Assembly: GCF_964340395.1 (NCBI RefSeq)
Contig: NC_135555.1
Span: forward strand, 5,251,001-5,315,000
DNA from: Glandiceps talaboti
Taxonomy: Eukaryota > Hemichordata > Enteropneusta > Spengelidae
Length of the DNA stretch: 64,000 bases
Direction of reading: 5' to 3'
The position numbers and the translations under genes were made by a program. The stretch's first letter is position 1, and every line of letters starts with the position of its first letter. The notes beneath the pieces are model-generated. The model was not told where the DNA came from, ran no database searches, and saw only the letters and a list, made by a program, of their open reading frames with translations. Below are positions 1 to 12,000 of the stretch, piece by piece.

Positions 1-1
1 G

Positions 2-3000
2 CACACTAGTAGTTGTTAGTGTTGGTGCAGATGTCTCCAATTCTGTTGTTGTTGTTGCAGTAACAGTTGTTAGGCTTGGAGTTGTTGGTAAAGCAGAAGT
101 TGTGGCCTCTTCTGTTGTTGTTGCCAGGACTGTTGTCTTAGAAGGTGTTGTCGGTACAGTAGTTGTGAAATTGAATGTTGTGAACTCCGTTTCTATAGTG
201 GTGGGCAAACCAGTTGTAGTAGTAACAGCAGGTTGTGATGTTTCAGCTGGAGTTGTTGTTGTCAAAACTGTTGTTGCACTAGGTGTTGTTGGCAAAGCAG
301 TGGTTACATTCAAGGTAGTCAGTTCCGTCTGTGTGGTAGTTGGTATAGTGGAAGCTGTAAGAGTGGCTGGTGTTGTTGCTGCTTCTGTGGTTGTTTCCAA
401 GACTGTTGTGGGACTAGTAGTTGTGAGAGAAGATGTTGTCAATTCCTCCTCTGTAGTAGTTGGCACACTAGTAGTTGTTAGTGTTGGTGCAGACGTCTCC
501 ATTTCTGTTGTTGTTGTTGCAGTAACAGTTGTTAGGCTTGGAGTTGTTGGAAAAGCAGAAGTTGTGGCCTCTTCTGTTGTTGTTGTTGTTGCCAAGATTG
601 TTGTCTTAGAAGGTGTTGTCGGTACAGTAGTTGTGAAATTGAATGTTGTGAACTCCGTTTCTACAGTGGTGGGGAAACCAGTTGTAGTAGTAACAGCTGG
701 CTGTGATGTTTCAGCTGGAGTTGTTGTTGTCAAAACTGTTGTTGCACTAGGTGTTGTTGGCAAAGCAGTGGTTACATTCAAGGTAGTCAGTTCCGTCTGT
801 GTGGTAGTTGGTATAGTGGAAGCTGTAAGAGTGGCTGGTGTTGTTGCTGCTTCTGTGGTTGTTTCCAAGACTGTTGTGGGACTAGTAGTTGTGAGAGAAG
901 ATGTTGTCAATTCCTCCTCTGTAGTAGTTGGCACACTAGTAGTTGTTAGTGTTGGTGCAGACGTCTCCATTTCTGTTGTTGTTGTTGCAGTAACAGTTGT
1001 TAGGCTTGGAGTTGTTGGAAAAGCAGAAGTTGTGGCCTCTTCTGTTGTTGTTGTTGTTGCCAAGATTGTTGTCTTAGAAGGTGTTGTCGGTACAGTAGTT
1101 GTGAAATTGAATGTTGTGAACTCCGTTTCTACAGTGGTGGGGAAACCAGTTGTAGTAGTAACAGCTGGCTGTGATGTTTCAGCTGGAGTTGTTGTTGTGA
1201 AAACTGTTGTTGCACTAGGTGTTGTTGGCAAAGCAGTGGTTACATTCAAGGTAGTCAGTTCCGTCTGTGTGGTAGTTGGTATAGTGGAAGCTGTAAGAGT
1301 GGCTGGTGTTGTTGCTGCTTCTGTGGTTGTTTCCAAGACTGTTGTGGGACTAGTAGTTGTGAGAGAAGATGTTGTCAATTCCTCCTCTGTAGTAGTTGGC
1401 ACACTAGTAGTTGTTAGTGTTGGTGCAGATGTCTCCAATTCTGTTGTTGTTGTTGCAGTAACAGTTGTTAGGCTTGGAGTTGTTGGTAAAGCAGAAGTTG
1501 TGGCCTCTTCTGTTGTTGTTGTTGCCAAGACTGTTGTCTTAGAAGGTGTTGTCGGTACAGTAGTTGTGAAATTGAATGTTGTGAACTCCGTTTCTATAGT
1601 GGTGGGCAAACCAGTTGTAGTAGTAACAGCAGGTTGTGATGTTTCAGCTGGAGTTGTTGTTGTCAAAACTGTTGTTGCACTAGGTGTTGCTGGCAAAGCA
1701 GTGGTTACATTCAAGGTAGTCAGTTCTGTCTGTGTGGTAGTTGGTATAGTGGAAGCTGTAAGAGTGGCTGGTGTTGTTGCTGCTTCTGTGGTTGTTTCCA
1801 AGACTGTTGTGGGACTAGTAGTTGTGAGAGATGATGTTGTCAATTCCTCCTCTGTAGTAGTTGGCACACTAGTAGTTGTTAGTGTTGGTGCAGATGTCTC
1901 CAATTCTGTTGTTGTTGTTGCAGTAACAGTTGTTAGGCTTGGAGTTGTTGGTAAAGCAGAAGTTGTGGCCTCTTCTGTTGTTGTTGTTTGCAGGACTGTT
2001 GTCTTAGAAGGTGTTGTCGGTACAGTAGTTGTGAAATTGAATGTTGTGAACTCCGTTTCTATAGTGGTGGGCAAACCAGTTGTAGTAGTAACAGCAGGTT
2101 GTGATGTTTCAGCTGGAGTTGTTGTTGTCAAAACTGTTGTTGCACTTGGTGTTGTTGGCAAAGCAGTGGTTACATTCAAGGTAGTCAGTTCCGTCTGTGT
2201 GGTAGTTGGTATAGTGGAAGCTGTAAGAGTGGCTGGTGTTGTTGCTGCTTCTGTGGTTGTTTCCAAGACTGTTGTGGGACTAGTAGTTGTGAGAGAAGAT
2301 GTTGTGAATTCCTCCTCTGTAGTAGTTGGCACACTAGTAGTTGTTAGTATTTGTGCAGATGTCTCCAATTCTGTTGTCGTTGTTGCAGTAACAGTTGTTA
2401 GGCTTGGAGTTGTTGGTAAAGCAGAAGTTGTGGCCTCTTCTGTTGTTGTTGTTGCCAGGACTGTTGTCTTAGAAGGTGTTGTCGGTACAGTAGTTGTGAA
2501 ATTGAATGTTGTGAACTCCGTTTCTACAGTGGTGGGCAAACCAGTTGTAGTAGTAACAGCAGGTTGTGATGTTTCAGCTGGAGTTGTTGTTGTCAAAACT
2601 GTTGTTGCACTAGGTGTTGTTGGCAAAGCAGTGGTTACATTCAAGGTAGTCAGTTCCGTCTGTGTGGTAGTTGGTATAGTGGAAGCTGTAAGAGTGGCTG
2701 GTGTTGTTGCTGCTTCTGTGGTTGTTTCCAAGACTGTTGTGGGACTAGTAGTTGTGAGAGAAGATGTTGTCAATTCCTCCTCTGTAGTAGTTGGCACACT
2801 AGTAGTTGTTAGTGTTGGTGCAGATGTCTCCAATTCTGTTGTTGTTGTTGCAGTAACAGTTGTTAGGCTTGGAGTTGTTGGTAAAGCAGAAGTTGTGGCC
2901 TCTTCTGTTGTTGTTGTTGCCGCCAAGACTGTTGTCTTAGAAGGTGTTGTCGGTACAGTAGTTGTGAAATTGAATGTTGTGAACTCCGTTTCTATAGTGG

Positions 3001-6000
3001 TGGGGAAACCAGTTGTAGTAGTAACAGCAGGTTGTGATGTTTCAGCTGGAGTTGTTGTTGTCAAAACTGTTGTTGCACTAGGTGTTGTTGGCAAAGCAGT
3101 GGTTACATTCAAGGTAGTCAGTTCTGTCTGTGTGGTAATTGGTATAGTGGAAGCTGTAAGAGTGGCTGGTGTTGTTGCTACTTCTGTGGTTGTTTCCAAG
3201 ACTGTTGTGGGACTAGTAGTTGTGAGAGAAGATGTTGTCAATTCCTCCTCTGTAGTAGTTGGCACACTAGTAGTTGTTAGTGTTGGTGCAGATGTCTCCA
3301 ATTCTGTTGTTGTTGTTGCAGTAACAGTTGTTAGGCTTGGAGTTGTCGGTAAAGCAGAAGTTGTGGCCTCTTCTGTTGTTGTTGTTGCCAGGACTGTTGT
3401 CTTAGAAGGTGTTGTCGGTACAGTAGTTGTGAAATTGAATGTTGTGAACTCCGTTTCTATAGTGGTGGGCAAACCAGTTGTAGTAGTAACAGCAGGTTGT
3501 GATGTTTCAGCTGGAGTTGTTGTTGTCAAAACTGTTGTTGCACTTGGTGTTGTTGGCAAAGCAGTGGTTACATTCAAGGTAGTCAGTTCCGTCTGTGTGG
3601 TAGTTGGTATAGTGGAAGCTGTAAGAGTGGCTGGTGTTGTTGCTGCTTCTGTGGTTGTTTCCAAGACTGTTGTGGGACTAGTAGTTGTGAGAGAAGATGT
3701 TGTCAATTCCTCCTCTGTAGTAGTTGGCACACTAGTAGTTGTTAGTATTTGTGCAGATGTCTCCAATTCTGTTGTTGTTGTTGCAGTAACAGTTGTTAGG
3801 CTTGGAGTTGTTGGTAAAGCAGAAGTTGTGGCCTCTTCTGTTGTTGTTGTTGCCAAGACTGTTGTCTTAGAAGGTGTTGTCGGTACAGTAGTTGTGAAAT
3901 TGAATGTTGTGAACTCTGTTTCTATAGTGGTGGGCAAACCAGTTGTAGTAGTAACAGCAGGTTGTGATGTTTCAGCTGGAGTTGTTGTTGTCAAAACTGT
4001 TGTTGCACTAGGTGTTGTTGGCAAAGCAGTGGTTACATTCAAGGTAGTCAGTTCCGTCTGTGTGGTAGTTGGTATAGTGGAAGCTGTAAGAGTGGCTGGT
4101 GTTGTTGCTGCTTCTGTGGTTGTTTCCAAGACTGTTGTGGGACTAGTAGTTGTGAGAGAAGATGTTGTCAATTCCTCCTCTGTAGTAGTTGGCACACTAG
4201 TAGTTGTTAGTGTTGGTGCAGATGTCTCCAATTCTGTTGTTGTTGTTGCAGTAACAGTTGTTAGGCTTGGAGTTGTTGGTAAAGCAGAAGTTGTGGCCTC
4301 TTCTGTTGTTGTTGTTGCCAGGACTGTTGTCTTAGAAGGTGTTGTCGGTACAGTAGTTGTGAAATTGAATGTTGTGAACTCCGTTTCTATAGTGGTGGGC
4401 AAACCAGTTGTAGTAGTAACAGCAGGTTGTGATGTTTCAGCTGGAGTTGTTGTTGTCAAAACTGTTGTTGCACTTGGTGTTGTTGGCAAAGCAGTGGTTA
4501 CATTCAAGGTAGTCAGTTCCGTCTGTGTGGTAGTTGGTATAGTGGAAGCTGTAAGAGTGGCTGGTGTTGTTGCTGCTTCTGTGGTTGTTTCCAAGACTGT
4601 TGTGGGACTAGTAGTTGTGAGAGAAGATGTTGTCAATTCCTCCTCTGTAGTAGTTGGCACACTAGTAGTTGTTAGTATTTGTGCAGATGTCTCCAATTCT
4701 GTTGTTGTTGTTGCAGTAACAGTTGTTAGGCTTGGAGTTGTTGGTAAAGCAGAAGTTGTGGCCTCTTCTGTTGTTGTTGTTGCCAGGACTGTTGTCTTAG
4801 AAGGTGTTGTCGGTACAGTAGTTGTGAAATTGAATGTTGTGAACTCTGTTTCTATAGTGGTGGGCAAACCAGTTGTAGTAGTAACAGCAGGTTGTGATGT
4901 TTCAGCTGGAGTTGTTGTTGTCAAAACTGTTGTTGCACTAGGTGTTGTTGGCAAAGCAGTGGTTACATTCAAGGTAGTCAGTTCCGTCTGTGTGGTAGTT
5001 GGTATAGTGGAAGCTGTAAGAGTGGCTGGTGTTGTTGCTGCTTCTGTGGTTGTTTCCAAGACTGTTGTGGGACTAGTAGTTGTGAGAGAAGATGTTGTCA
5101 ATTCCTCCTCTGTAGTAGTTGGCACACTAGTAGTTGTTAGTGTTGGTGCAGATGTCTCCAATTCTGTTGTTGTTGTTGCAGTAACAGTTGTTAGGCTTGG
5201 AGTTGTTGGTAAAGCAGAAGTTGTGGCCTCTTCTGTTGTTGTTGTTGCCGCCAAGACTGTTGTCTTAGAAGGTGTTGTCGGTACAGTAGTTGTGAAATTG
5301 AATGTTGTGAACTCCGTTTCTATAGTGGTGGGGAAACCAGTTGTAGTAGTAACAGCAAGTTGTGATGTTTCAGCTGGAGTTGTTGTTGTCAAAACTGTTG
5401 TTGCACTTGGTGTTGTTGGCAAAGCAGTGGTTACATTCAAGGTAGTCAGTTCCGTCTGTGTGGTAGTTGGTATAGTGGAAGCTGTAAGAGTGGCTGGTGT
5501 TGTTGCTGCTTCTGTGGTTGTTTCCAAGACTGTTGTGGGACTAGTAGTTGTGAGAGAAGATGTTGTCAATTCCTCCTCTGTAGTAGTTGGCACACTAGTA
5601 GTTGTTAGTATTTGTGCAGATGTCTCCAATTCTGTTGTTGTTGTTGCAGTAACAGTTGTTAGGCTTGGAGTTGTTGGTAAAGCAGAAGTTGTGGCCTCTT
5701 CTGTTGTTCTTGTTGCCAGGACTGTTGTCTTAGAAGGTGTTGTCGGTACAGTAGTTGTGAAATTGAATGTTGTGAACTCTGTTTCTATAGTGGTGGGCAA
5801 ACCAGTTGTAGTAGTAACAGCAGGTTGTGATGTTTCAGCTGGAGTTGTTGTTGTCAAAACTGTTGTTGCACTAGGTGTTGTTGGCAAAGCAGTGGTTACA
5901 TTCAAGGTAGTCAGTTCCGTCTGTGTGGTAGTTGGTATAGTGGAAGCTGTAAGAGTGGCTGGTGTTGTTGCTGCTTCTGTGGTTGTTTCCAAGACTGTTG

Positions 6001-9000
6001 TGGGACTAGTAGTTGTGAGAGAAGATGTTGTCAATTCCTCCTCTGTAGTAGTTGGCACACTAGTAGTTGTTAGTGTTGGTGCAGATGTCTCCAATTCTGT
6101 TGTTGTTGTTGCAGTAACAGTTGTTAGGCTTGGAGTTGTTGGTAAAGCAGAAGTTGTGGCCTCTTCTGTTGTTGTTGTTGCCGCCAAGACTGTTGTCTTA
6201 GAAGGTGTTGTCTGTACAGTAGTTGTGAAATTGAATGTTGTGAACTCCGTTTCTATAGTGGTGGGGAAACCAGTTGTAGTAGTAACAGCAGGTTGTGATG
6301 TTTCAACTGGAGTTGTTGTTGTCAAAACTGTTGTTGCACTAGGTGTTGTTGGCAAAGCAGTGGTTACATTCAAGGTAGTCAGTTCTGTCTGTGTGGTAGT
6401 TGGTATAGTGGAAGCTGTAAGAGTGGCTGGTGTTGTTGCTGCTTCTGTGGTTGTTTCCAAGACTGTTGTGGGACTAGTAGTTGTGAGAGAAGATGTTGTC
6501 AATTCCTCCTCTGTAGTAGTTGGCACACTAGTAGTTGTTAGTGTTGGTGCAGATGTCTCCAATTCTGTTGTTGTTGTTGCAGTAACAGTTGTTAGGCTTG
6601 GAGTTGTTGGTAAAGCAGAAGTTGTGGCCTCTTCTGTTGTTGTTGTTGCCGCCAAGACTGTTGTCTTAGAAGGTGTTGTCGGTACAGTAGTTGTGAAATT
6701 GAATGTTGTGAACTCCGTTTCTATAGTGGTGGGGAAACCAGTTGTAGTAGTAACAGCAGGTTGTGATGTTTCAGCTGGAGTTGTTGTTGTCAAAACTGTT
6801 GTTGCACTAGGTGTTGTTGGCAAAGCAGTGGTTACATTCAAGGTAGTCAGTTCCGTCTGTGTGGTAGTTGGTATAGTGGAAGCTGTAAGAGTGGCTGGTG
6901 TTGTTGCTGCTTCTGTGGTTGTTTCCAAGACTGTTGTGGGACTAGTAGTTGTGAGAGAAGATGTTGTCAATTCCTCCTCTGTAGTAGTTGGCACACTAGT
7001 AGTTGTTAGTATTTGTGCAGATGTCTCCAATTCTGTTGTTGTTGTTGCAGTAACAGTTGTTAGGCTTGGAGTTGTTGGTAAAGCAGAAGTTGTGGCCTCT
7101 TCTGTTGTTGTTGTTGCCGCCAAGACTGTTGTCTTAGAAGGTGTTGTCTGTACAGTAGTTGTGAAATTGAATGTTGTGAACTCCGTTTCTATAGTGGTGG
7201 GCAAACCAGTTGTAGTAGTAACAGCAGGTTGTGATGTTTCAACTGGAGTTGTTGTTGTCAAAACTGTTGTTGCACTAGGTGTTGTTGGCAAAGCAGTGGT
7301 TACATTCAAGGTAGTCAGTTCTGTCTGTGTGGTAGTTGGTATAGTGGAAGCTGTAAGAGTGGCTGGTGTTGTTGCTGCTTCTGTGGTTGTTTCCAAGACT
7401 GTTGTGGGACTAGTAGTTGTGAGAGAAGATGTTGTCAATTCCTCCTCTGTAGTAGTTGGCACACTAGTAGTTGTTAGTGTTGGTGCAGATGTCTCCAATT
7501 CTGTTGTTGTTGTTGCAGTAACAGTTGTTAGGCTTGGAGTTGTTGGTAAAGCAGAAGTTGTGGCCTCTTCTGTTGTTGTTGTTGCCGCCAAGACTGTTGT
7601 CTTAGAAGGTGTTGTCTGTACAGTAGTTGTGAAATTGAATGTTGTGAACTCCGTTTCTATAGTGGTGGGGAAACCAGTTGTAGTAGTAACAGCAGGTTGT
7701 GATGTTTCAACTGGAGTTGTTGTTGTCAAAACTGTTGTTGCACTAGGTGTTGTTGGCAAAGCAGTGGTTACATTCAAGGTAGTCAGTTCTGTCTGTGTGG
7801 TAGTTGGTATAGTGGAAGCTGTAAGAGTGGCTGGTGTTGTTGCTGCTTCTGTGGTTGTTTCCAAGACTGTTGTGGGACTAGTAGTTGTGAGAGAAGATGT
7901 TGTCAATTCCTCCTCTGTAGTAGTTGGCACACTAGTAGTTGTTAGTGTTGGTGCAGATGTCTCCAATTCTGTTGTTGTTGTTGCAGTAACAGTTGTTAGG
8001 CTTGGAGTTTTTGGTAAAGCAGAAGTTGTGGCCTCTTCTGTTGTTGTTGTTGCCAGGACTGTTGTCTTAGAAGGTGTTGTCGGTACAGTAGTTGTGAAAT
8101 TAAATGTTGTGAACTCCGTTTCTATAGTGGTGGGCAAACCAGTTGTAGTAGTAACAGCAGGTTGTGATGTTTCAGCTGGAGTTGTTGTTGTCAAAACTGT
8201 TGTTGCACTAGGTGTTGTTGGCAAAGCAGTGGTTACATTCAAGGTAGTCAGTTCCATCTGTGTGGTAGTTGGTATAGTGGAAGCTGTAAGAGTGGCTGGT
8301 GTTGTTGCTGCTTCTGTGGTTGTTTCCAAGACTGTTGTGGGACTAGTAGTTGTGAGAGAAGATGTTGTCAATTCCTCCTCTGTAGTAGTTGGCACACTAG
8401 TAGTTGTTAGTGTTGGTGCAGACGTCTCCATTTCTGTTGTTGTTGTTGCAGTAACAGTTGTTAGGCTTGGAGTTGTTGGAAAAGCAGAAGTTGTGGCCTC
8501 TTCTGTTGTTGTTGTTGTTGCCAAGATTGTTGTCTTAGAAGGTGTTGTCGGTACAGTAGTTGTGAAATTGAATGTTGTGAACTCCGTTTCTACAGTGGTG
8601 GGGAAACCAGTTGTAGTAGTAACAGCAGGCTGTGATGTTTCAGCTGGAGTTGTTGTTGTCAAAACTGTTGTTGCACTAGGTGTTGTTGGCAAAGCAGTGG
8701 TTACATTCAATGTAGTCAGTTCTGTCTGTGTGGTAGTTGGTATAGTGGAAGCTGTAAGAGTGGCTGGTGTTGTTGCTGCTTCTGTGGTTGTTTCCAAGAC
8801 TGTTGTGGGACTAGTAGTTGTGAGAGAAGATGTTGTCAATTCCTCCTCTGTAGTAGTTGGCACACTAGTAGTTGTTAGTGTTGGTGCAGATGTCTCCAAT
8901 TCTGTTGTTGTTGTTGCAGTAACAGTTGTTAGGCTTGGAGTTGTTGGTAAAGCAGAAGTTGTGGCCTCTTCTGTTGTTGTTGTTGCCAGGACTGTTGTCT

Positions 9001-12000
9001 TAGAAGGTGTTGTCGGTACAGTAGTTGTGAAATTGAATGTTGTGAACTCCGTTTCTATAGTGGTGGGCAAACCAGTTGTAGTAGTAACAGCAGGTTGTGA
9101 TGTTTCAGCTGGAGTTGTTGTTGTCAAAACTGTTGTTGCACTAGGTGTTGTTGGCAAAGCAGTGGTTACATTCAAGGTAGTCAGTTCTGTCTGTGTGGTA
9201 GTTGGTATAGTGGAAGCTGTAAGAGTGGTTGGTGTTGTTGCTGCTTCTGTGGTTGTTTCCAAGACTGTTGTGGGACTAGTAGTTGTGAGAGAAGATGTTG
9301 TCAATTCCTCCTCTGTAGTAGTTGGCACACTAGTAGTTGTTAGTGTTGGTGCAGATGTCTCCAATTCTGTTGTTGTTGTTGCAGTAACAGTTGTTAGGCT
9401 TGGAGTTTTTGGTAAAGCAGAAGTTGTGGCCTCTTCTGTTGTTGTTGTTGCCAGGACTGTTGTCTTAGAAAGTGTTGTCGATACAGTAGTTGTGAAATTG
9501 AATGTTGTGAACTCCGTTTCTATAGTGGTGGGCAAACTAGTTGTAGTAGTAACAGCAGGTTGTGATGTTTCAGCTGGAGTTGTTGTTGTCAAAACTGTTG
9601 TTGCACTAGGTGTTGTTGGCAAATCAGTGGTTACATTCAAGGTAGTCAGTTCCGTCTGTGTGGTAGTTGGTATAGTGGAAGTTGTTAGAGTGGCTGGTGT
9701 TGTTGCTGCTTTTGTGGTTGTTTCCAAGACTGTTGTGGGACTAGTAGTTGTGAGAGAAGATGTTGTCAATTCCTCCTCTGTAGTAGTTGGCACACTAGTA
9801 GTTGTTAGTATTGGTGCAGATGTCTCCAATTCTGTTGTTGTTGTTCCAGTAACAGTTGTTAGGCTTGGAGTTGTTGGTAAAGCAGAAGTTGTGGCCTCTT
9901 CTGTTGTTGTTGTTGCCAAGACTGTTGTCTTAGAAGGTGTTGTCGGTACAGTAGTTGTGAAATTGAATGTTGTGAACTCCGTTTCTATAGTGGTGGGCAA
10001 AACAGTTGTAGTAGTAACAGCAGGTTGTGATGTTTCAGCTGGAGTTGTTGTTGTCAAAACTGTTGTTGCACTAGGTGTTGTTGGCAAAGCAGTGGTTACA
10101 TTCAAGGTAGTCAGTTCCGTCTGTGTGGTAGTTGGTATAGTGGAAGCTGTAAGAGTGGCTGGTGTTGTTGCTGCTTCTGTGGTTGTTTCCAAGACTGTTG
10201 TGGGACTAGTAGTTGTGAGAGAAGATGTTGTCAATTCCTCCTCTGTAGTAGTTGGCACACTAGTAGTTGTTAGTGTTGGTGCAGATGTCTCCAATTCTGT
10301 TGTTGTTGTTGCAGTAACAGTTGTTAGGCTTGGAGTTGTTGGAAAAGCAGAAGTTGTGGCCTCTTCTGTTGTTGTTGTTGCCAAGACTGTTGTCTTAGAA
10401 GGTGTTGTCGGTACAGTAGTTGTGAAATTAAATGTTGTGAACTCCGTTTCTATAGTGGTGGGCAAACCAGTTGTAGTAGTAACAGCAGGTTGTGATGTTT
10501 CAGCTGGAGTTGTTGTTGTCAAAACTGTTGTTGCACTAGGTGTTGTTGGCAAAGCAGTGGTTACATTCAAGGTAGTCAGTTCCGTCTGTGTGGTAGTTGG
10601 TATAGTGGAAGCTGTAAGAGTGGCTGGTGTTGTTGCTGCTTCTGTGGTTGTTTCGAAGACTGTTGTGGGACTAGTAGTTGTGAGAGAAGATGTTGTCAAT
10701 TCCTCCTCTGTAGTAGTTGGCACACTAGTAGTTGTTAGTGTTGGTGCAGATGTCTCCAATTCTGTTGTTGTTGTTGTTGCAGTAACAGTTGTTAGGCTTG
10801 GAGTTGTTGGAAAAGCAGAAGTTGTGGCCTCTTCTGTTGTTGTTGTTGCCAAGACTGTTGTCTTAGAAGGTGTTGTCGGTACAGTAGTTGTGAAATTGAA
10901 TGTTGTGAACTCCGTTTCTACAGTGGTGGGAAAACCAGTTGTAGTAGTAACAGCTGGCTGTGATGTTTCAGCTGGAGTTGTTGTTGTCAAAACTGTTGTT
11001 GCACTAGGTGTTGTTGGCAAAGCAGTGGTTACATTCAAGGTAGTCAGTTCTGTCTGTGTGGTAGTTGGTATAGTGGAAGCTGTAAGAGTGGCTGGTGTTG
11101 TTGCTGCTTCTGTGGTTGTTTCCAAGACTGTTGTGGGACTAGTAGTTGTGAGAGAAGATGTTGTCAATTCCTCCTCTGTAGTAGTTGGCACACTAGTAGT
11201 TGTTAGTGTTGGTGCAGATGTCTCCAATTCTGTTGTTGTTGTTGCAGTAACAGTTGTTAGGCTTGGAGTTGTTGGTAAAGCAGAAGTTGTGGCCTCTTCT
11301 GTTGTTGTTGTTGCCAAGACTGTTGTCTTAGAAGGTGTTGTCGGTACAGTAGTTGTGAAATTGAATGTTGTGAACTCCGTTTCTATAGTGGTGGGCAAAC
11401 CAGTTGTAGTAGTAACAGCAGGTTGTGATGTTTCAGCTGGAGTTGTTGTTGTCAAAACTGTTGTTGCACTAGGTGTTGCTGGCAAAGCAGTGGTTACATT
11501 CAAGGTAGTCAGTTCTGTCTGTGTGGTAGTTGGTATAGTGGAAGCTGTAAGAGTGGCTGGTGTTGTTGCTGCTTCTGTGGTTGTTTCCAAGACTGTTGTG
11601 GGACTAGTAGTTGTGAGAGAAGATGTTGTCAATTCCTCCTCTGTAGTAGTTGGCACACTAGTAGTTGTTAGTGTTGGTGCAGATGTCTCCAATTCTGTTG
11701 TTGTTGTTGCAGTAACAGTTGTAAGGCTTGGAGTTTTTGGTAAAGCAGAAGTTGTGGCCTCTTCTGTTGTTGTTGTTGCCAGGACTGTTGTCTTAGAAGG
11801 TGTTGTCGGTACAGTAGTTGTGAAATTGAATGTTGTGAACTCCGTTTCTATAGTGGTTAGCAAACCAGTTGTAGTAGTAACAGCAGGTTGTGATGTTTCA
11901 GCTGGAGTTGTTGTTGTCAAAACTGTTGTTGCACTTGGTGTTGTTGGCAAAGCAGTGGTTACATTCAAGGTAGTCAGTTCCGTCTGTGTGGTAGTTGGTA

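Larger units (their letters stand above)
3830..4294 (-). repeat. Representative 465-bp unit (155 codons)
   Basis: This copy is close to consensus. With residue 1 taken as the Thr codon at 4091-4093 and numbering running toward lower coordinates, Pro of the xPTT motif falls at residues 8, 25, 54, 71, 94, 123 and 140. Residues 1-88 occupy 4093 down to 3830, and residues 89-155 of the preceding protein unit occupy 4294 down to 4094. Successive PTT spacings are 17, 29, 17, 23, 29, 17 and 23 residues, which reveals an internal duplication. The only Lys is residue 76. There is no Cys, Trp, Tyr, Met, His or Arg in the consensus. Confidence 0.9.
2890..7600 (-). repeat. GCC-GCC subfamily cluster
   Basis: Units with TTGCCGCCAAGAC (two Ala codons instead of one) occur near 2917, 5248, 6179, 6649, 7116 and 7584, and again only near 14567 and 16427. 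Three of them also share CTGTACAG (Pro to Gln) and TCAACTGG (Ala to Val) near 6211/6305, 7147/7241 and 7615/7709. Interleaved units carry GTTAGTATTTGTGC (Pro to Gln) near 2344, 3744, 4674, 5606 and 7009. Confidence 0.65.
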
